A DNA stretch of 64,000 nucleotides from Actinomycetospora termitidis (lineage in GTDB: Bacteria > Actinomycetota > Actinomycetes > Mycobacteriales > Pseudonocardiaceae). The DNA lies in contig NZ_JASVWF010000003.1 of NCBI RefSeq assembly GCF_030286555.1, positions 434,001 to 498,000 on the forward strand, read 5' to 3'. Made by a program: the position numbers and the translations under genes. Positions 8,607 through 16,700 of this stretch are shown here, piece after piece (the first letter of the stretch is position 1; each line of letters starts with the position of its first letter). A model generated the notes under the pieces. That model saw nothing but the letters and a program-made list of their open reading frames with translations. It ran no database searches and was not told where the DNA came from.

Positions 8607-9473
8607 ATGACCCACTACGACACCCCCGGCCCCGTCGAGCTGGCCCTGACCGCGGTCTCGGCGGACCTGACCGTCCGCGCCTCCGACCGCGAGGACACCG
8701 TGGTGGTCGTGACCCCGAGCGACCTCGGGAACGACGACGACCTCGCTGCCGCCGAGCGCACCCGGGTCGACCTGACCGGCACCACGCTGACGATCACCGG
8801 CGCCCGGCTGATGCGCCGCTTCAGCCCGACGAGCGGGGGCGGCAGCATCGACGTCACCGTCGACCTCCCTGCGGGGTCGGCCGTGAAGGCCGAGGCCCAG
8901 GTCCTGGACGTCCGCACCACCGGTCGCCTCGGCGCGTGCCGGGTCAAGACGTCCGTCGGGGCCCTCGCCCTGGACGTGGTCTCCGACGCCGAGCTGTCGA
9001 CCACGGGGACGATGACGATCGGCCGCGTCGAGCACGACGCCACGCTCGCCGGCACCGGCCGCATCCAGGTCGGCCGGGTCGGTGGCCGGGTCGCCGTCAC
9101 GAACAACAACGGTCCGACCGTGGTGGGCGGCGCCGGGGCCGTGGTCACCGCCCGGTCCGCGAACGGCGACATCACCGTCACCGATCCCGGCTCGGACGTG
9201 CAGGCCCGGACGGCCAACGGGGACGTCGTCGTCGACGGCATCGCGCGCGGCGAGGTCGACGTCGAGACCAGCAACGGCCGTGTGGAGCTCGCGCTGCGCC
9301 GCGGCAGCGCCGCCCACCTCGACGTCTCCACCCGCTTCGGACGCATCGACAACCGGCTCGACGAGGTCGCGGCGCCGGGCGACGCGGGCGAGACCGCCGC
9401 GGTCCGCGCCCGGACCTCGCTGGGCGACATCGTCCTGCGCCACGCGGACACCCCTGCCGAGGAGACCGTATGA
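8607..9473 (+). CDS. DUF4097 beta-strand-repeat protein
   Basis: A 288-residue protein of the DUF4097 adhesin-like family. The whole length is short beta-strands with recurring TANGDV/SNGRV/TSLGDI turns (ARSANGDITV, ARTANGDVVV, ETSNGRVELA, ARTSLGDIVL), as expected for a right-handed beta-helix. It lacks a signal peptide, so it is probably cytosolic. The ATG at 8607 has AGGAGG five bases upstream; an ATG at 8583 overlapping the previous stop is the alternative. It sits between an RHH regulator and an ABC exporter in one operon; a role in sensing or accessory function for the exporter is inference. Confidence 0.75.
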   Translation: MTHYDTPGPVELALTAVSADLTVRASDREDTVVVVTPSDLGNDDDLAAAERTRVDLTGTTLTITGARLMRRFSPTSGGGSIDVTVDLPAGSAVKAEAQVLDVRTTGRLGACRVKTSVGALALDVVSDAELSTTGTMTIGRVEHDATLAGTGRIQVGRVGGRVAVTNNNGPTVVGGAGAVVTARSANGDITVTDPGSDVQARTANGDVVVDGIARGEVDVETSNGRVELALRRGSAAHLDVSTRFGRIDNRLDEVAAPGDAGETAAVRARTSLGDIVLRHADTPAEETV

Positions 9474-10390
9474 CCCCCGCCGTCCTCGTCCGCGGCCTGC
9501 GCAAGGCCTTCGACGACCACACCGTCCTGGAATCGCTCGACCTGGAGATCCGTCGCGGTGCGGTGTTCGCGCTGCTCGGCCCGAACGGGGCGGGCAAGAC
9601 GACCACCGTCCGCATCCTCGCCACCCAGCTCCTTCCCGACGCCGGGTCGGTGCGGGTCGCCGGGCACGACCCGGCGTCGGAACCCGACGCCGTCCGCCGC
9701 GCCATCGGCGTGACGGGCCAGTTCGCCGCCGTCGACGACCTGTTCACGGGGCGCGAGAACCTGCAGCTGATGGCCGACCTCCACCACTTGGGGCGCTCCG
9801 GACGGGCCCGCGTGACGGAGCTGTTGCGCCGCTTCGACCTCGTCGACGCCGCGGGCCGCCCAGCGTCGACCTACTCGGGCGGGATGCGGCGCCGGCTCGA
9901 CCTCGCGATGGGGCTGATGGGTCGACCGGAGATCCTGTTCCTCGACGAACCGACCACCGGGCTCGACCCGCGGACCCGCCGGGCGCTGTGGGACCTGGTC
10001 CGCGAACTCGCCGCGGACGGGGTCACCGTCCTGCTGACCACCCAGTACCTCGAGGAGGCCGACCAGCTCGCCGAGCGCGTCGCCGTCCTCGACGGCGGGC
10101 GGATCGTCGCCGAGGGGACGCCCGAGGAGCTCAAACGGCGGGTCGGGGGCGGGCACGTGCGGCTGCGCTTCGCCGATCCCGACGACGTGGCCCGGGCCGG
10201 ATCCGTCCTCCCGGCCGCGGTGACCGACCCCGCCACGCTCTCCGTCCGCGTCCCCGGCGAGGGCTTCGGCGCCGTCCGCGAGGTGGTCGACGTCCTCGAG
10301 ACGGCCGGCCTCGTCGCGGTCGACCTGTCGGTCCACACGCCCGATCTCGACGACGTCTTCCTCACCCTGACCGGAAAGGTCACGTCATGA
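9470..10390 (+). CDS. ABC transporter ATP-binding protein, DrrA-like
   Basis: A 306-residue ATPase of the daunorubicin-resistance (DrrA) type. It has Walker A GPNGAGKTT at 37-45, the Q-loop in VTGQFAAVDDLFTGREN, signature YSGGM, Walker B ILFLDEPTTGLD and the H-loop equivalent replaced by Gln in LTTQYLEEAD, which is usual for this subfamily. A C-terminal domain of about 80 residues follows. The start overlaps the DUF4097 stop (ATGA) and its own stop overlaps the permease start in the same way, so the two exporter subunits are translationally coupled. The exported compound is unknown. Confidence 0.9.
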   Translation: MTPAVLVRGLRKAFDDHTVLESLDLEIRRGAVFALLGPNGAGKTTTVRILATQLLPDAGSVRVAGHDPASEPDAVRRAIGVTGQFAAVDDLFTGRENLQLMADLHHLGRSGRARVTELLRRFDLVDAAGRPASTYSGGMRRRLDLAMGLMGRPEILFLDEPTTGLDPRTRRALWDLVRELAADGVTVLLTTQYLEEADQLAERVAVLDGGRIVAEGTPEELKRRVGGGHVRLRFADPDDVARAGSVLPAAVTDPATLSVRVPGEGFGAVREVVDVLETAGLVAVDLSVHTPDLDDVFLTLTGKVTS

Positions 10391-11157
10391 CCGCCGCCAC
10401 CGCGCCCGTCGCCGACGTCTGGACGATGTCGCGCCGGCAGCTCCGCCGGATCCGCCGCTACCCCTCCCTCACCGTGATGCTCGTCGGGCTCCCGGTGGTC
10501 TTCCTCCTCCTCTTCGTGTTCGTGCTCGGCGGGACGCTGTCGGGCGGACTGGGAGGGTCGTCCTACGTCGACTACGTGGTGCCCGGCGTGCTCGCCATGA
10601 CGGTCGCGAGCGTGGTGCAGGGCCCGATCATCTCCGTGGCCCAGGACATGAGCGAGGGCATCATCGCCCGGTTCCGCACCATGGCGATCTTCCGACCGTC
10701 GGTGCTCGCCGGGCACGTCCTGGGCGGGCTGCTGCAGGTCGTGCTCGGCGTCGTCGTGGTGCTCGGGGTGTCGGTAGCGATCGGGTTCCGCCCGGACGCC
10801 GGGCCCGCCGACTGGGCGGGCGTGCTCGGCCTGGTGATCGTGTTCGGTGCCGCCCTGACGTGGTTGGCCGTGGCCATGGGGCTGGCGGCCGACTCCGTGG
10901 AGACGGCGTCGAACGTCGGGCTGCCGCTCACGCTGCTGCCATTCCTGGGGTCGGGCTTCGTCCCGACCGACTCCATGCCCGGCTCGCTGCGCGTGTTCGC
11001 CGAGTACCAGCCCTTCACCCCGGTCACCGAGACGCTCCGCGGGCTCCTGCTCGCCGCGCCCGTGCCGACGTCGACGTGGCTCCTCGCCCTCGGATGGTGC
11101 GTGGTCATCGGCGTCGGCGGCTATCTCTGGGCGCGCCGGGGGTACGAGCGCCGCTAG
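10387..11157 (+). CDS. ABC-2 type permease, DrrB-like
   Basis: A 256-residue membrane protein with six hydrophobic segments, the ABC-2 layout. It begins with an amphipathic N-terminus (WTMSRRQLRRIRRYPSL), has the family block GIIARFRTMAIFRPSVLAGH around residue 95 and the AEYQPFTPVTETLRGLL motif near the C-terminus. It pairs with the preceding ATPase to form a drug or lipid exporter in the plasma membrane. It is the last gene of the operon that starts at 8077. Confidence 0.9.
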   Translation: MTAATAPVADVWTMSRRQLRRIRRYPSLTVMLVGLPVVFLLLFVFVLGGTLSGGLGGSSYVDYVVPGVLAMTVASVVQGPIISVAQDMSEGIIARFRTMAIFRPSVLAGHVLGGLLQVVLGVVVVLGVSVAIGFRPDAGPADWAGVLGLVIVFGAALTWLAVAMGLAADSVETASNVGLPLTLLPFLGSGFVPTDSMPGSLRVFAEYQPFTPVTETLRGLLLAAPVPTSTWLLALGWCVVIGVGGYLWARRGYERR

Positions 11158-11217
11158 GTCACCGGATGCCGCGTTGCTGTCGATGGCGACGTGATTGTCG
11201 GAGGATCGCGCTATCCT

Positions 11218-11233
11218 TCGAACATGAGTTCGG
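11218..11233 (+). promoter_or_regulatory. SOS (LexA) box over the DUF222-HNH start
   Basis: TCGAAC-ATGA-GTTCGG matches the mycobacterial/actinobacterial SOS box TCGAACNNNNGTTCGA at 11 of 12 defined bases. The ATG start of the DUF222-HNH gene lies in the central four bases, so LexA binding would block initiation. M. tuberculosis 13E12-repeat (DUF222) genes are known LexA targets with the same arrangement. Confidence 0.75.
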
Positions 11234-12519
11234 ACGATGGTGGGGACGCGGTCAGCATGGAGCTGACCGCGCTGCTCACCCGCCTCGCCGAACTCGCCGA
11301 CACCGCCACCGACCCGTCGCGCGGAATCACCGACGCCGCCCGGATCGACCGGATCGCGCTGCTCGAACAGACCCGCGCCGCGCTGGCCGCCGCCCAACAC
11401 ACCGAGATGGTCGCCTTCGCCAAAGCCCACATCGAAGTCCAGGCCGACCTGGTCGCCGCCCACGAACTCGACCCCCGCGATGTCGGCACAGGCATCGCCG
11501 ACCAGATCGCGCTGGCCTGCCACGTCTCACCCACGGTCGGGTCCCGCCGGTTGGGGGTCGCCCAGGCGCTGGCCGACGACCTGCCGTGCACGCGGGCCCT
11601 GCTCGCGGCCGGTCGGGTCTCGGAGCGGGTCGCCGAGCTGGTGGTGTCCTGGACCAGCCACCTCGACCCCGACACCCGCCGACTCGTCGACAAGCAGATC
11701 GCCGCCTCCGGGATCGAGACCCAGAGCCGGTTCCAGGCCGAGGCCACCATCAAGCGGTTGGCCTATGAGGCCGACCCGGCCGGGTTCACCCAACGTGGGC
11801 GGACCGCCCGCACGCAGCGGCGGGTCACGCTGCGCCCCGCGCCGGACACCATGTCCGTGCTGTCGGGGTTGTTGCCGGTCGAGCAGGGCGTCGCCTGCAT
11901 CACCGCGCTCCGCAAGCACGCGGACACGTTGATCGCCGGTCGGGACGCCGAGGGGCGCAGCCGGGACCAGATCGTGGCCGACACCCTGGTCGAGCGGATC
12001 ACCGGGCAGGCCTTCGCCGAGGACGTCACCGTCGAGGTCGGGATCGTGCTCCCCCTCGACGCCCTCACCGACCCCGACAGCGACACCACCGGCGAGGTCG
12101 TCGGCTACGGGCCACTACCCGCCGGGATCGTCGCCGACCTGCTCAACAGCACCCAGGGCCGCAAGTGGTGGCGGCGGCTGTTCACCCACCCCCGCTCCGG
12201 ACGCCTCGTCGGCGGTGACCCCCAACGGCGGCTGTTCGACGGGTTCCTCGCCACCCTGATCCACCACCGCGACCACGGCCGCTGCCGGGATCCGTACTGC
12301 GGAGCCCCCGCCCGACACACCGACCACATCCGCGGCAAGACCGCCGGGGGCCCGACCAGCCTCGGCAACGGCCGGCGTACCTGTGTGCGCGGCAACCAGG
12401 TCAAAGAGCTGCCCGGCTGGTCCACCGACCTCATCGACGACGGCCTCGGCGACCAGCCGCACACCGTGCAGACGACGACCCCCACCGGCCACACCTACAC
12501 CAGCCGCGACGGACCATGA
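11224..12519 (+). CDS. DUF222 / HNH endonuclease domain protein (13E12-like)
   Basis: A 431-residue member of the multi-copy actinobacterial DUF222-HNH family (the 13E12 repeat family of mycobacteria), presumed nucleases of unknown role. The DUF222 part spans about residues 1-320 (MELTALLTRLAELADTA, then QADLVAAHELDPRDVG). The C-terminal HNH module reads RDPYCGAPARHTDHI, then GGPTSLGNGRRTCVRGNQVKELPGW. The DH and N of the motif are there, but the usual CxxCN zinc pair reads CVRGN, so one ligand is missing. The ATG at 11224 sits inside an SOS box; a GTG at 11191 is less likely. Its end overlaps the convergent deaminase gene by 25 bases. Confidence 0.85.
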   Translation: MSSDDGGDAVSMELTALLTRLAELADTATDPSRGITDAARIDRIALLEQTRAALAAAQHTEMVAFAKAHIEVQADLVAAHELDPRDVGTGIADQIALACHVSPTVGSRRLGVAQALADDLPCTRALLAAGRVSERVAELVVSWTSHLDPDTRRLVDKQIAASGIETQSRFQAEATIKRLAYEADPAGFTQRGRTARTQRRVTLRPAPDTMSVLSGLLPVEQGVACITALRKHADTLIAGRDAEGRSRDQIVADTLVERITGQAFAEDVTVEVGIVLPLDALTDPDSDTTGEVVGYGPLPAGIVADLLNSTQGRKWWRRLFTHPRSGRLVGGDPQRRLFDGFLATLIHHRDHGRCRDPYCGAPARHTDHIRGKTAGGPTSLGNGRRTCVRGNQVKELPGWSTDLIDDGLGDQPHTVQTTTPTGHTYTSRDGP

Positions 12520-13475
12520 GCCGCCGCAGCACGCCACACCCGGACGCCGGCCCGTGCCGCGTCCCGCACCGCTGCGGGCGCGGCCGCCCCGGCGATCGAG
12601 GCGTGCGCGATCCCGGCGAGCTCGTCGTCGGACAGGCCGAGGTCCCGGGCGATCTCGTACTCCCGCGCGAGCGTCGTCGAGAAGAGCAGCGTGTCGTCGG
12701 CGTTGACGGAGCAGGGCACCCCGGCGCGCACGAGGGCGGGCAGCGGGTGGTCGGCGACCGACGGCGCGACACCGAGCGCGACGTTCGAGCTCACGGCCAC
12801 GTCGAGGGCGATCCCGCGGTCGGCGAGCTCACGGACGAGCGTCGGGTCCTCGACCGCCCGCACGCCGTGCATCAACCGGTCGGGCCGCAGCACCCGGAGG
12901 TCCTCCCGGATCGACTCCGGCCCGCACAGCTCGCCGGCGTGCGGCACGACCAGCAGGCCGGCGTCGCGGGCGATCGCCGCCGCCCGCGCGAAGGGGGCGA
13001 TCGGCTCGGTCTCGTCGCCGGCGATCCCGAGCGCGACCACCCCGCGGTCGGCCCATGCCGCCGCCAGCAGCGCCATCCGGTCCGGGTCGGCGGCGTCGCG
13101 CTCCCGGTCGATCCCGACGACGATCCCGGCCGCGGACCCCGCCGTCGTCACCGCGTCGCAGACGATCTCCATCGTCGCCTCGTCCGAGCCGGTGAGCGCC
13201 CGGTGCCGTCCCGACGGGGAGATGCTCACCTCGGTCCACACCGCCCCGTCGGCCGCCGAGTCCTCCACCAGTTCGACGACGAGTCGATGCAGGTCGTCGG
13301 GGCGGCGCAGCACCTCCTTCGTCGCCCGGTACGCGGCGACGAACCCGGGCCAGGTGTCGTACCGGGCGGGGAACTCCCGCATCCCGCCGAGCTCGACGTA
13401 CGTCGACGGGCGGATCGAGCCCATGAGGTGGACGTGCAGGTGGGCCTTCGGCAGCGCACGCAGGTCCGCCGTCAC
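12495..13475 (-). CDS. adenosine deaminase family hydrolase
   Basis: A 326-residue amidohydrolase of the adenosine/AMP deaminase family. The metal-binding HLHVHLMGS lies at residues 12-20, VPHAGE supplies the catalytic Glu block, and ALDVAVSSNVALGVAP followed by SVNADDTLLF gives the C-terminal active-site Asp region. Together these fit hydrolytic deamination of a purine nucleoside, though the substrate may differ from adenosine. The GTG at 13475 overlaps the glyoxalase stop (GTGA), so it is the last gene of a three-gene operon (13836-14465, 13472-13831, this gene). A frame extension to 13556 is dismissed because it precedes the conserved N-terminus. Confidence 0.88.
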   Translation of the reverse strand: MTADLRALPKAHLHVHLMGSIRPSTYVELGGMREFPARYDTWPGFVAAYRATKEVLRRPDDLHRLVVELVEDSAADGAVWTEVSISPSGRHRALTGSDEATMEIVCDAVTTAGSAAGIVVGIDRERDAADPDRMALLAAAWADRGVVALGIAGDETEPIAPFARAAAIARDAGLLVVPHAGELCGPESIREDLRVLRPDRLMHGVRAVEDPTLVRELADRGIALDVAVSSNVALGVAPSVADHPLPALVRAGVPCSVNADDTLLFSTTLAREYEIARDLGLSDDELAGIAHASIAGAAAPAAVRDAARAGVRVWRAAAAHGPSRLV

Positions 13476-13831
13476 AGCGGCTGCAGGAACTCGAGCCGGT
13501 TGCCGAACGGGTCGTGGGCGTAGAAGCGGCGGAAGCCCGGGAAGTCGGTGTCCCACGCGACGTCCCGACCGGTCGTCGCCACCCGTCGCGCCGCCTCGGC
13601 GATGTCGTCCACGACGAGGCCCGGGTGGGCCTTCCGCGCGGGGGCGAACGGCTCCTCCACCCCCAGGTGCAGCTCGACGCCGCCGCCCCGGAACCAGGCC
13701 CCACCCCGGGCGGCGAGGACCGGCGGCTTGTCGACCTCGATCATCCCGAGCGCCCCGACGAAGAACGTCCGGGCCTCGTCCTCCCGGCCGGCCGGCATGG
13801 CGAGCTGCACGTGGTGGATCGTCGCGAACAC
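13472..13831 (-). CDS. VOC/glyoxalase family protein
   Basis: A 119-residue vicinal-oxygen-chelate protein with two paired betaalphabetabetabeta modules. HHVQLAMPAGREDEARTFFV begins the first, and GLVVDDIAEAARRV...YAHDPFGNRLEFLQP forms the second with the usual DPFGNRLEF end motif. Putative metal ligands are the N-terminal His (residue 6-7), VELHLG and the Glu of RLEF. It is cytosolic, with function unknown: dioxygenase, glyoxalase or resistance protein. The GTG at 13831 is four bases after the upstream gene's stop, and its own stop overlaps the deaminase start, so all three are co-translated. Confidence 0.82.
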   Translation of the reverse strand: MFATIHHVQLAMPAGREDEARTFFVGALGMIEVDKPPVLAARGGAWFRGGGVELHLGVEEPFAPARKAHPGLVVDDIAEAARRVATTGRDVAWDTDFPGFRRFYAHDPFGNRLEFLQPL

Positions 13832-13835
13832 CCGG

Positions 13836-14465
13836 TCAGTATCGGGTCCGGGCCTCCTCGAGGCCCGGACCGTCGAGACGGTCCAGGCCGGCCACGCGAC
13901 CGTTGAGCGCCAGGAGCATTCCCGACGCCGGGCCGCGCAGCTCGGGCCCGTCGCCCCGGGTCCACGCGCAGTCGGTGGCGACGAGCCGCAGCCCGGCGAA
14001 GCGCCTCGCCGCACCCACGAACGGGGCGGCCCAGGTGTGGTCCAGGCACGGTTCGACCCGCGCCGCGGGGACGTCCGTCGGGTGTCCGAGGGGCACTGCG
14101 ATGTCCTGGCGGTGCACCAGCAGGTCGTTGAGCGGGTCCAGCGGGCCGGAGATCCGCAGCCGCCGGTCGACGTGCGCCATCTCCCGTAGCTGCGCGATCA
14201 GCTGGGCGGGGGTGAAGGACCGGGCGCGTTCCCGGGCCTCGTCCGCGAACGCGCGGTCGACGTCGCCCCGGGCCCGCAGCACCGCCCGGGCGACCCGGGG
14301 GACGCTCGTGCGGGTCGACATGGTCAGGTGCGCCACCACGTCGCGCACGGTCCATCCGGCGCACAACGACGGCGTGGCCCACTCGTCGTCGGTGAGGTCC
14401 TCCAACTCGTCGGCCAGGTCGAGCCGCTCCGCGGCGACGTCCTCGAGCATCTCCACGCGTGTCAT
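13836..14465 (-). CDS. maleylpyruvate isomerase-like mycothiol-dependent family protein
   Basis: A 209-residue DinB/YfiT-fold protein of the TIGR03083 type. Actinobacterial members include mycothiol-dependent isomerases and transferases. The N-terminal helix WATPSLCAGWTVRDVVAHLTMS carries the first metal His, and NDLLVHRQDIAVPLG carries the second His/Asp, giving the expected zinc site. ATG at 14465 starts at the conserved MTRVEMLEDVAAERLDLADEL; ATG further up (about 14498) lacks conserved sequence. First gene of the operon with the glyoxalase and deaminase. Confidence 0.82.
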   Translation of the reverse strand: MTRVEMLEDVAAERLDLADELEDLTDDEWATPSLCAGWTVRDVVAHLTMSTRTSVPRVARAVLRARGDVDRAFADEARERARSFTPAQLIAQLREMAHVDRRLRISGPLDPLNDLLVHRQDIAVPLGHPTDVPAARVEPCLDHTWAAPFVGAARRFAGLRLVATDCAWTRGDGPELRGPASGMLLALNGRVAGLDRLDGPGLEEARTRY

Positions 14466-14535
14466 GTCCGTACGACTCCCCCGCCCGCTCGGACTCATCG
14501 CGCCGCCCACACCCTTCCGTGGCAGCACCGCATCG

Positions 14536-15336
14536 TCACCGGAGGAGGGCCGCCACCAGCTGCCCCGGCGCGTCCTCCTGCAGCAGGTGCCCCGCACCCT
14601 CGATCCAGGTCAACGTCGAGTGCGGGATCCGCTCGTGCAGCCAGGTGCCGTACTCCGGCGGGAGGATGCGGTCCTCCGTGCCCCACAGCAGCGTCACGGG
14701 GACCTCGATCGAGCCGAGGAGGTGCTCGTAGGGCTCCGTGTCGGCCTGCGCGAGCTGGCGGTACTGCCGGTAGTAGGCCGCCTGCCCCTCCTCGCCGCGC
14801 CACGGGGCGAGGAACGCCTCCCGCACGCCCGGTCGGTAGCCACGGGCCGTGGCGTTGTCGAGGTGTGCCCCGACGAGCGCCTCGTGCGCGTACGGCGGGA
14901 GGGCGGCGAACACCTCGGGGTTCTCCCGCATCAGCGCGAACAGCCCACGCTCCCAGGCCCCACCGCTGACGGCGTCGAAGATCGTCAGGTCGCGGACGGC
15001 GAGGCCCTCCAGCAGGTGCGCGCGGAGCACGATCGAGCCGCCGATGTCGTTCGCCACCACCCGCGGCGCGTCCAGCCCCCAGTGCCCGACCAGCTCCGTG
15101 AACCGTCGGGCCTGCGCGGCGATCGAGAGGTCCTGGCCCTCCCGCTTCTCGGAGGCGCCGTACCCGAGGTGGTCGAACACGTGGACCGTGTGGCGGCCCG
15201 CCAGCGCCGGGGCGACGTCCCGCCACAGGTACGACGAGTACGGCGTGCCGTGGACGAGCACGATGGGCTCGCCCTCACCGAACCGCTCCCATCGGATCGT
15301 CCCGGCGTCGGTCTCGAACGTCCTCGACATCTCCAT
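14536..15336 (-). CDS. alpha/beta hydrolase with Asp nucleophile (dehalogenase/epoxide-hydrolase-like)
   Basis: A 266-residue alpha/beta hydrolase. The oxyanion loop HGTPYSSYLWRD is at 29-40. The nucleophile elbow reads VVANDIGGS, placing Asp97, not Ser, at the catalytic position as in haloalkane dehalogenases, fluoroacetate dehalogenases and epoxide hydrolases. WGTEDRILP supplies an acid and GAGHLLQED the catalytic His. Esters are therefore unlikely substrates; alkyl halides or epoxides fit better. ATG at 15336 (a second ATG two codons later is possible). Divergent from the LLM flavoenzyme at 15401, with a 64-base shared promoter region. Confidence 0.85.
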   Translation of the reverse strand: MEMSRTFETDAGTIRWERFGEGEPIVLVHGTPYSSYLWRDVAPALAGRHTVHVFDHLGYGASEKREGQDLSIAAQARRFTELVGHWGLDAPRVVANDIGGSIVLRAHLLEGLAVRDLTIFDAVSGGAWERGLFALMRENPEVFAALPPYAHEALVGAHLDNATARGYRPGVREAFLAPWRGEEGQAAYYRQYRQLAQADTEPYEHLLGSIEVPVTLLWGTEDRILPPEYGTWLHERIPHSTLTWIEGAGHLLQEDAPGQLVAALLR

Positions 15337-15400
15337 AGAGGCTTTATACCCCTTACTCGGCGCGAGGAATGCGCTCGTGCTTCATGTTGTTCCTTCAACC

Positions 15401-16420
15401 GTGAAGAAGATCGGGTTCCTCTCGTTCGGGCACTGGTCGCCGTCGTCGCACTCGATGGTGCGGTCGGCGCGGGACTCCCTGCTGCAGTCGATCGACCTGG
15501 CGGTCGCGGCCGAGGAGCTGGGCGCCGACGGCGCCTACTTCCGGGTGCACCACTTCGCCCAGCAGCTCGCCTCGCCGTTCCCGCTGCTGGCTGCCGCCGG
15601 CGCGCGGACCAGCCGCATCGAGCTGGGCACCGGGATCATCGACATGCGCTACGAGAACCCGCTCTACATGGCCGAGGACGCCGGCGCCGCCGACCTCATC
15701 GCGGGCGGACGACTGCAGCTCGGGATCAGCCGCGGCTCCCCCGAGCAGGTCATCGACGGCTACCGCTACTTCGGGTACGCGCCCACCGAGGGGCAGACCG
15801 ACGCCGACATGGCGCGCGAGCACACGCGGATCTTCCTCGAGGCGCTGAAGGGCGAGGGCTTCGCGCAGCCGAACCCGCGGCCGATGTTCGCGAACCCGCC
15901 CGGGCTGCTGCGGATCGAGCCGTACTCGGAGGGGCTGCGCGAGCGCATCTGGTGGGGCGCGGGCAGCCGCGCGACGGCCGAGTGGGCCGGCGAGCAGGGC
16001 ATGAACCTCATGAGCTCGACGCTGCTCACCGAGGACACCGGCGTGCCGTTCCACCGCCTGCAGGCCGAGCAGATCCAGCGCTATCGCGATGCCTGGACCG
16101 CAGCCGGGCACGCAGGGACACCCAGGGTGTCCGTCAGCCGCAGCGTCTTCCCGATCGTCTCCGACCTCGACAAGCAGCTGTTCTGGCGCGAGCGGCACTC
16201 GACCGACCAGGTCGGCCACCTCGACGGCGGCAACGCGCGGTTCGGGAAGACCTACGCCGGCGAGCCCGACAAGCTGATCGCCGAGCTCGCCGAGGACGAG
16301 GCGATCGCGGCCGCGGACACGCTGCTGCTCACGGTGCCGAACCAGCTCGGTGTGGACTACAACGCCCACGTCCTCGAGAGCGTGCTGACCCACCTCGCGC
16401 CGGAGCTCGGCTGGCGCTGA
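15401..16420 (+). CDS. LLM class flavin-dependent oxidoreductase
   Basis: A 339-residue luciferase-like TIM-barrel enzyme using FMNH2 or F420. It starts at GTG 15401 with KKIGFLSFGHW, followed by the flavin-site strands DGAYFRVHHFAQQL, SRIELGTGIIDMRYENPLYMAED and GGRLQLGISRGSP. A long C-terminal region includes DLDKQLFWRERHS. No Shine-Dalgarno is evident. It is divergent from the Asp-nucleophile hydrolase, which may share its promoter. It lies just outside the operator-linked catabolic island and carries none of the TetR-type operators. Confidence 0.85.
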   Translation: MKKIGFLSFGHWSPSSHSMVRSARDSLLQSIDLAVAAEELGADGAYFRVHHFAQQLASPFPLLAAAGARTSRIELGTGIIDMRYENPLYMAEDAGAADLIAGGRLQLGISRGSPEQVIDGYRYFGYAPTEGQTDADMAREHTRIFLEALKGEGFAQPNPRPMFANPPGLLRIEPYSEGLRERIWWGAGSRATAEWAGEQGMNLMSSTLLTEDTGVPFHRLQAEQIQRYRDAWTAAGHAGTPRVSVSRSVFPIVSDLDKQLFWRERHSTDQVGHLDGGNARFGKTYAGEPDKLIAELAEDEAIAAADTLLLTVPNQLGVDYNAHVLESVLTHLAPELGWR

Positions 16421-16430
16421 CCCGGGACCG

Positions 16431-16700
16431 TCAGGAGCCGTAGGGCCCGACCTCGCCGGCCTGCACCCCGATCACGCGACACGGACGGTTCATCGCGTGC
16501 AGGGCGCGCTCCAGGACACGGCCGACCTCGTCCACCGCCGCCCGCGCGTCCTCCGCCGTCGTGCTGCCGGTGACCTCGAGGACCCCGAAGGGGACGGTCG
16601 GGACCCCGCCGACCTCCACGAGACGCTCGAGGAGGTCGGCGAGTCCGTCCTCGTCGAGCCGCGTGAGGTCGGTCATCAGGTGGACCCGGAACTTCGTCAT
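16431..16700 (-). CDS. small hypothetical protein after FAD monooxygenase
   Basis: An 89-residue protein I do not recognise. It has an alternating beta-alpha pattern (KFRVHLMTDLTRLDEDGLADLLERLVE, then FGVLEVTG, then an Ala-rich helix, then RVIGVQAGE), which suggests a small ferredoxin-like or tautomerase-like fold. Its ATG overlaps the stop of the FAD monooxygenase gene (ATGA at 16697-16700), so it is translationally coupled and is the last gene of the BVMO operon. It may be an accessory or coupling protein for the flavoenzyme. Confidence 0.6.
   Translation of the reverse strand: MTKFRVHLMTDLTRLDEDGLADLLERLVEVGGVPTVPFGVLEVTGSTTAEDARAAVDEVGRVLERALHAMNRPCRVIGVQAGEVGPYGS

Noticed and set aside
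12691..16443. 1250-codon plus-strand open frame
   Set aside because: It runs antisense to the deaminase, glyoxalase, mycothiol-type and hydrolase genes, all with clear families; the translation is low-complexity.
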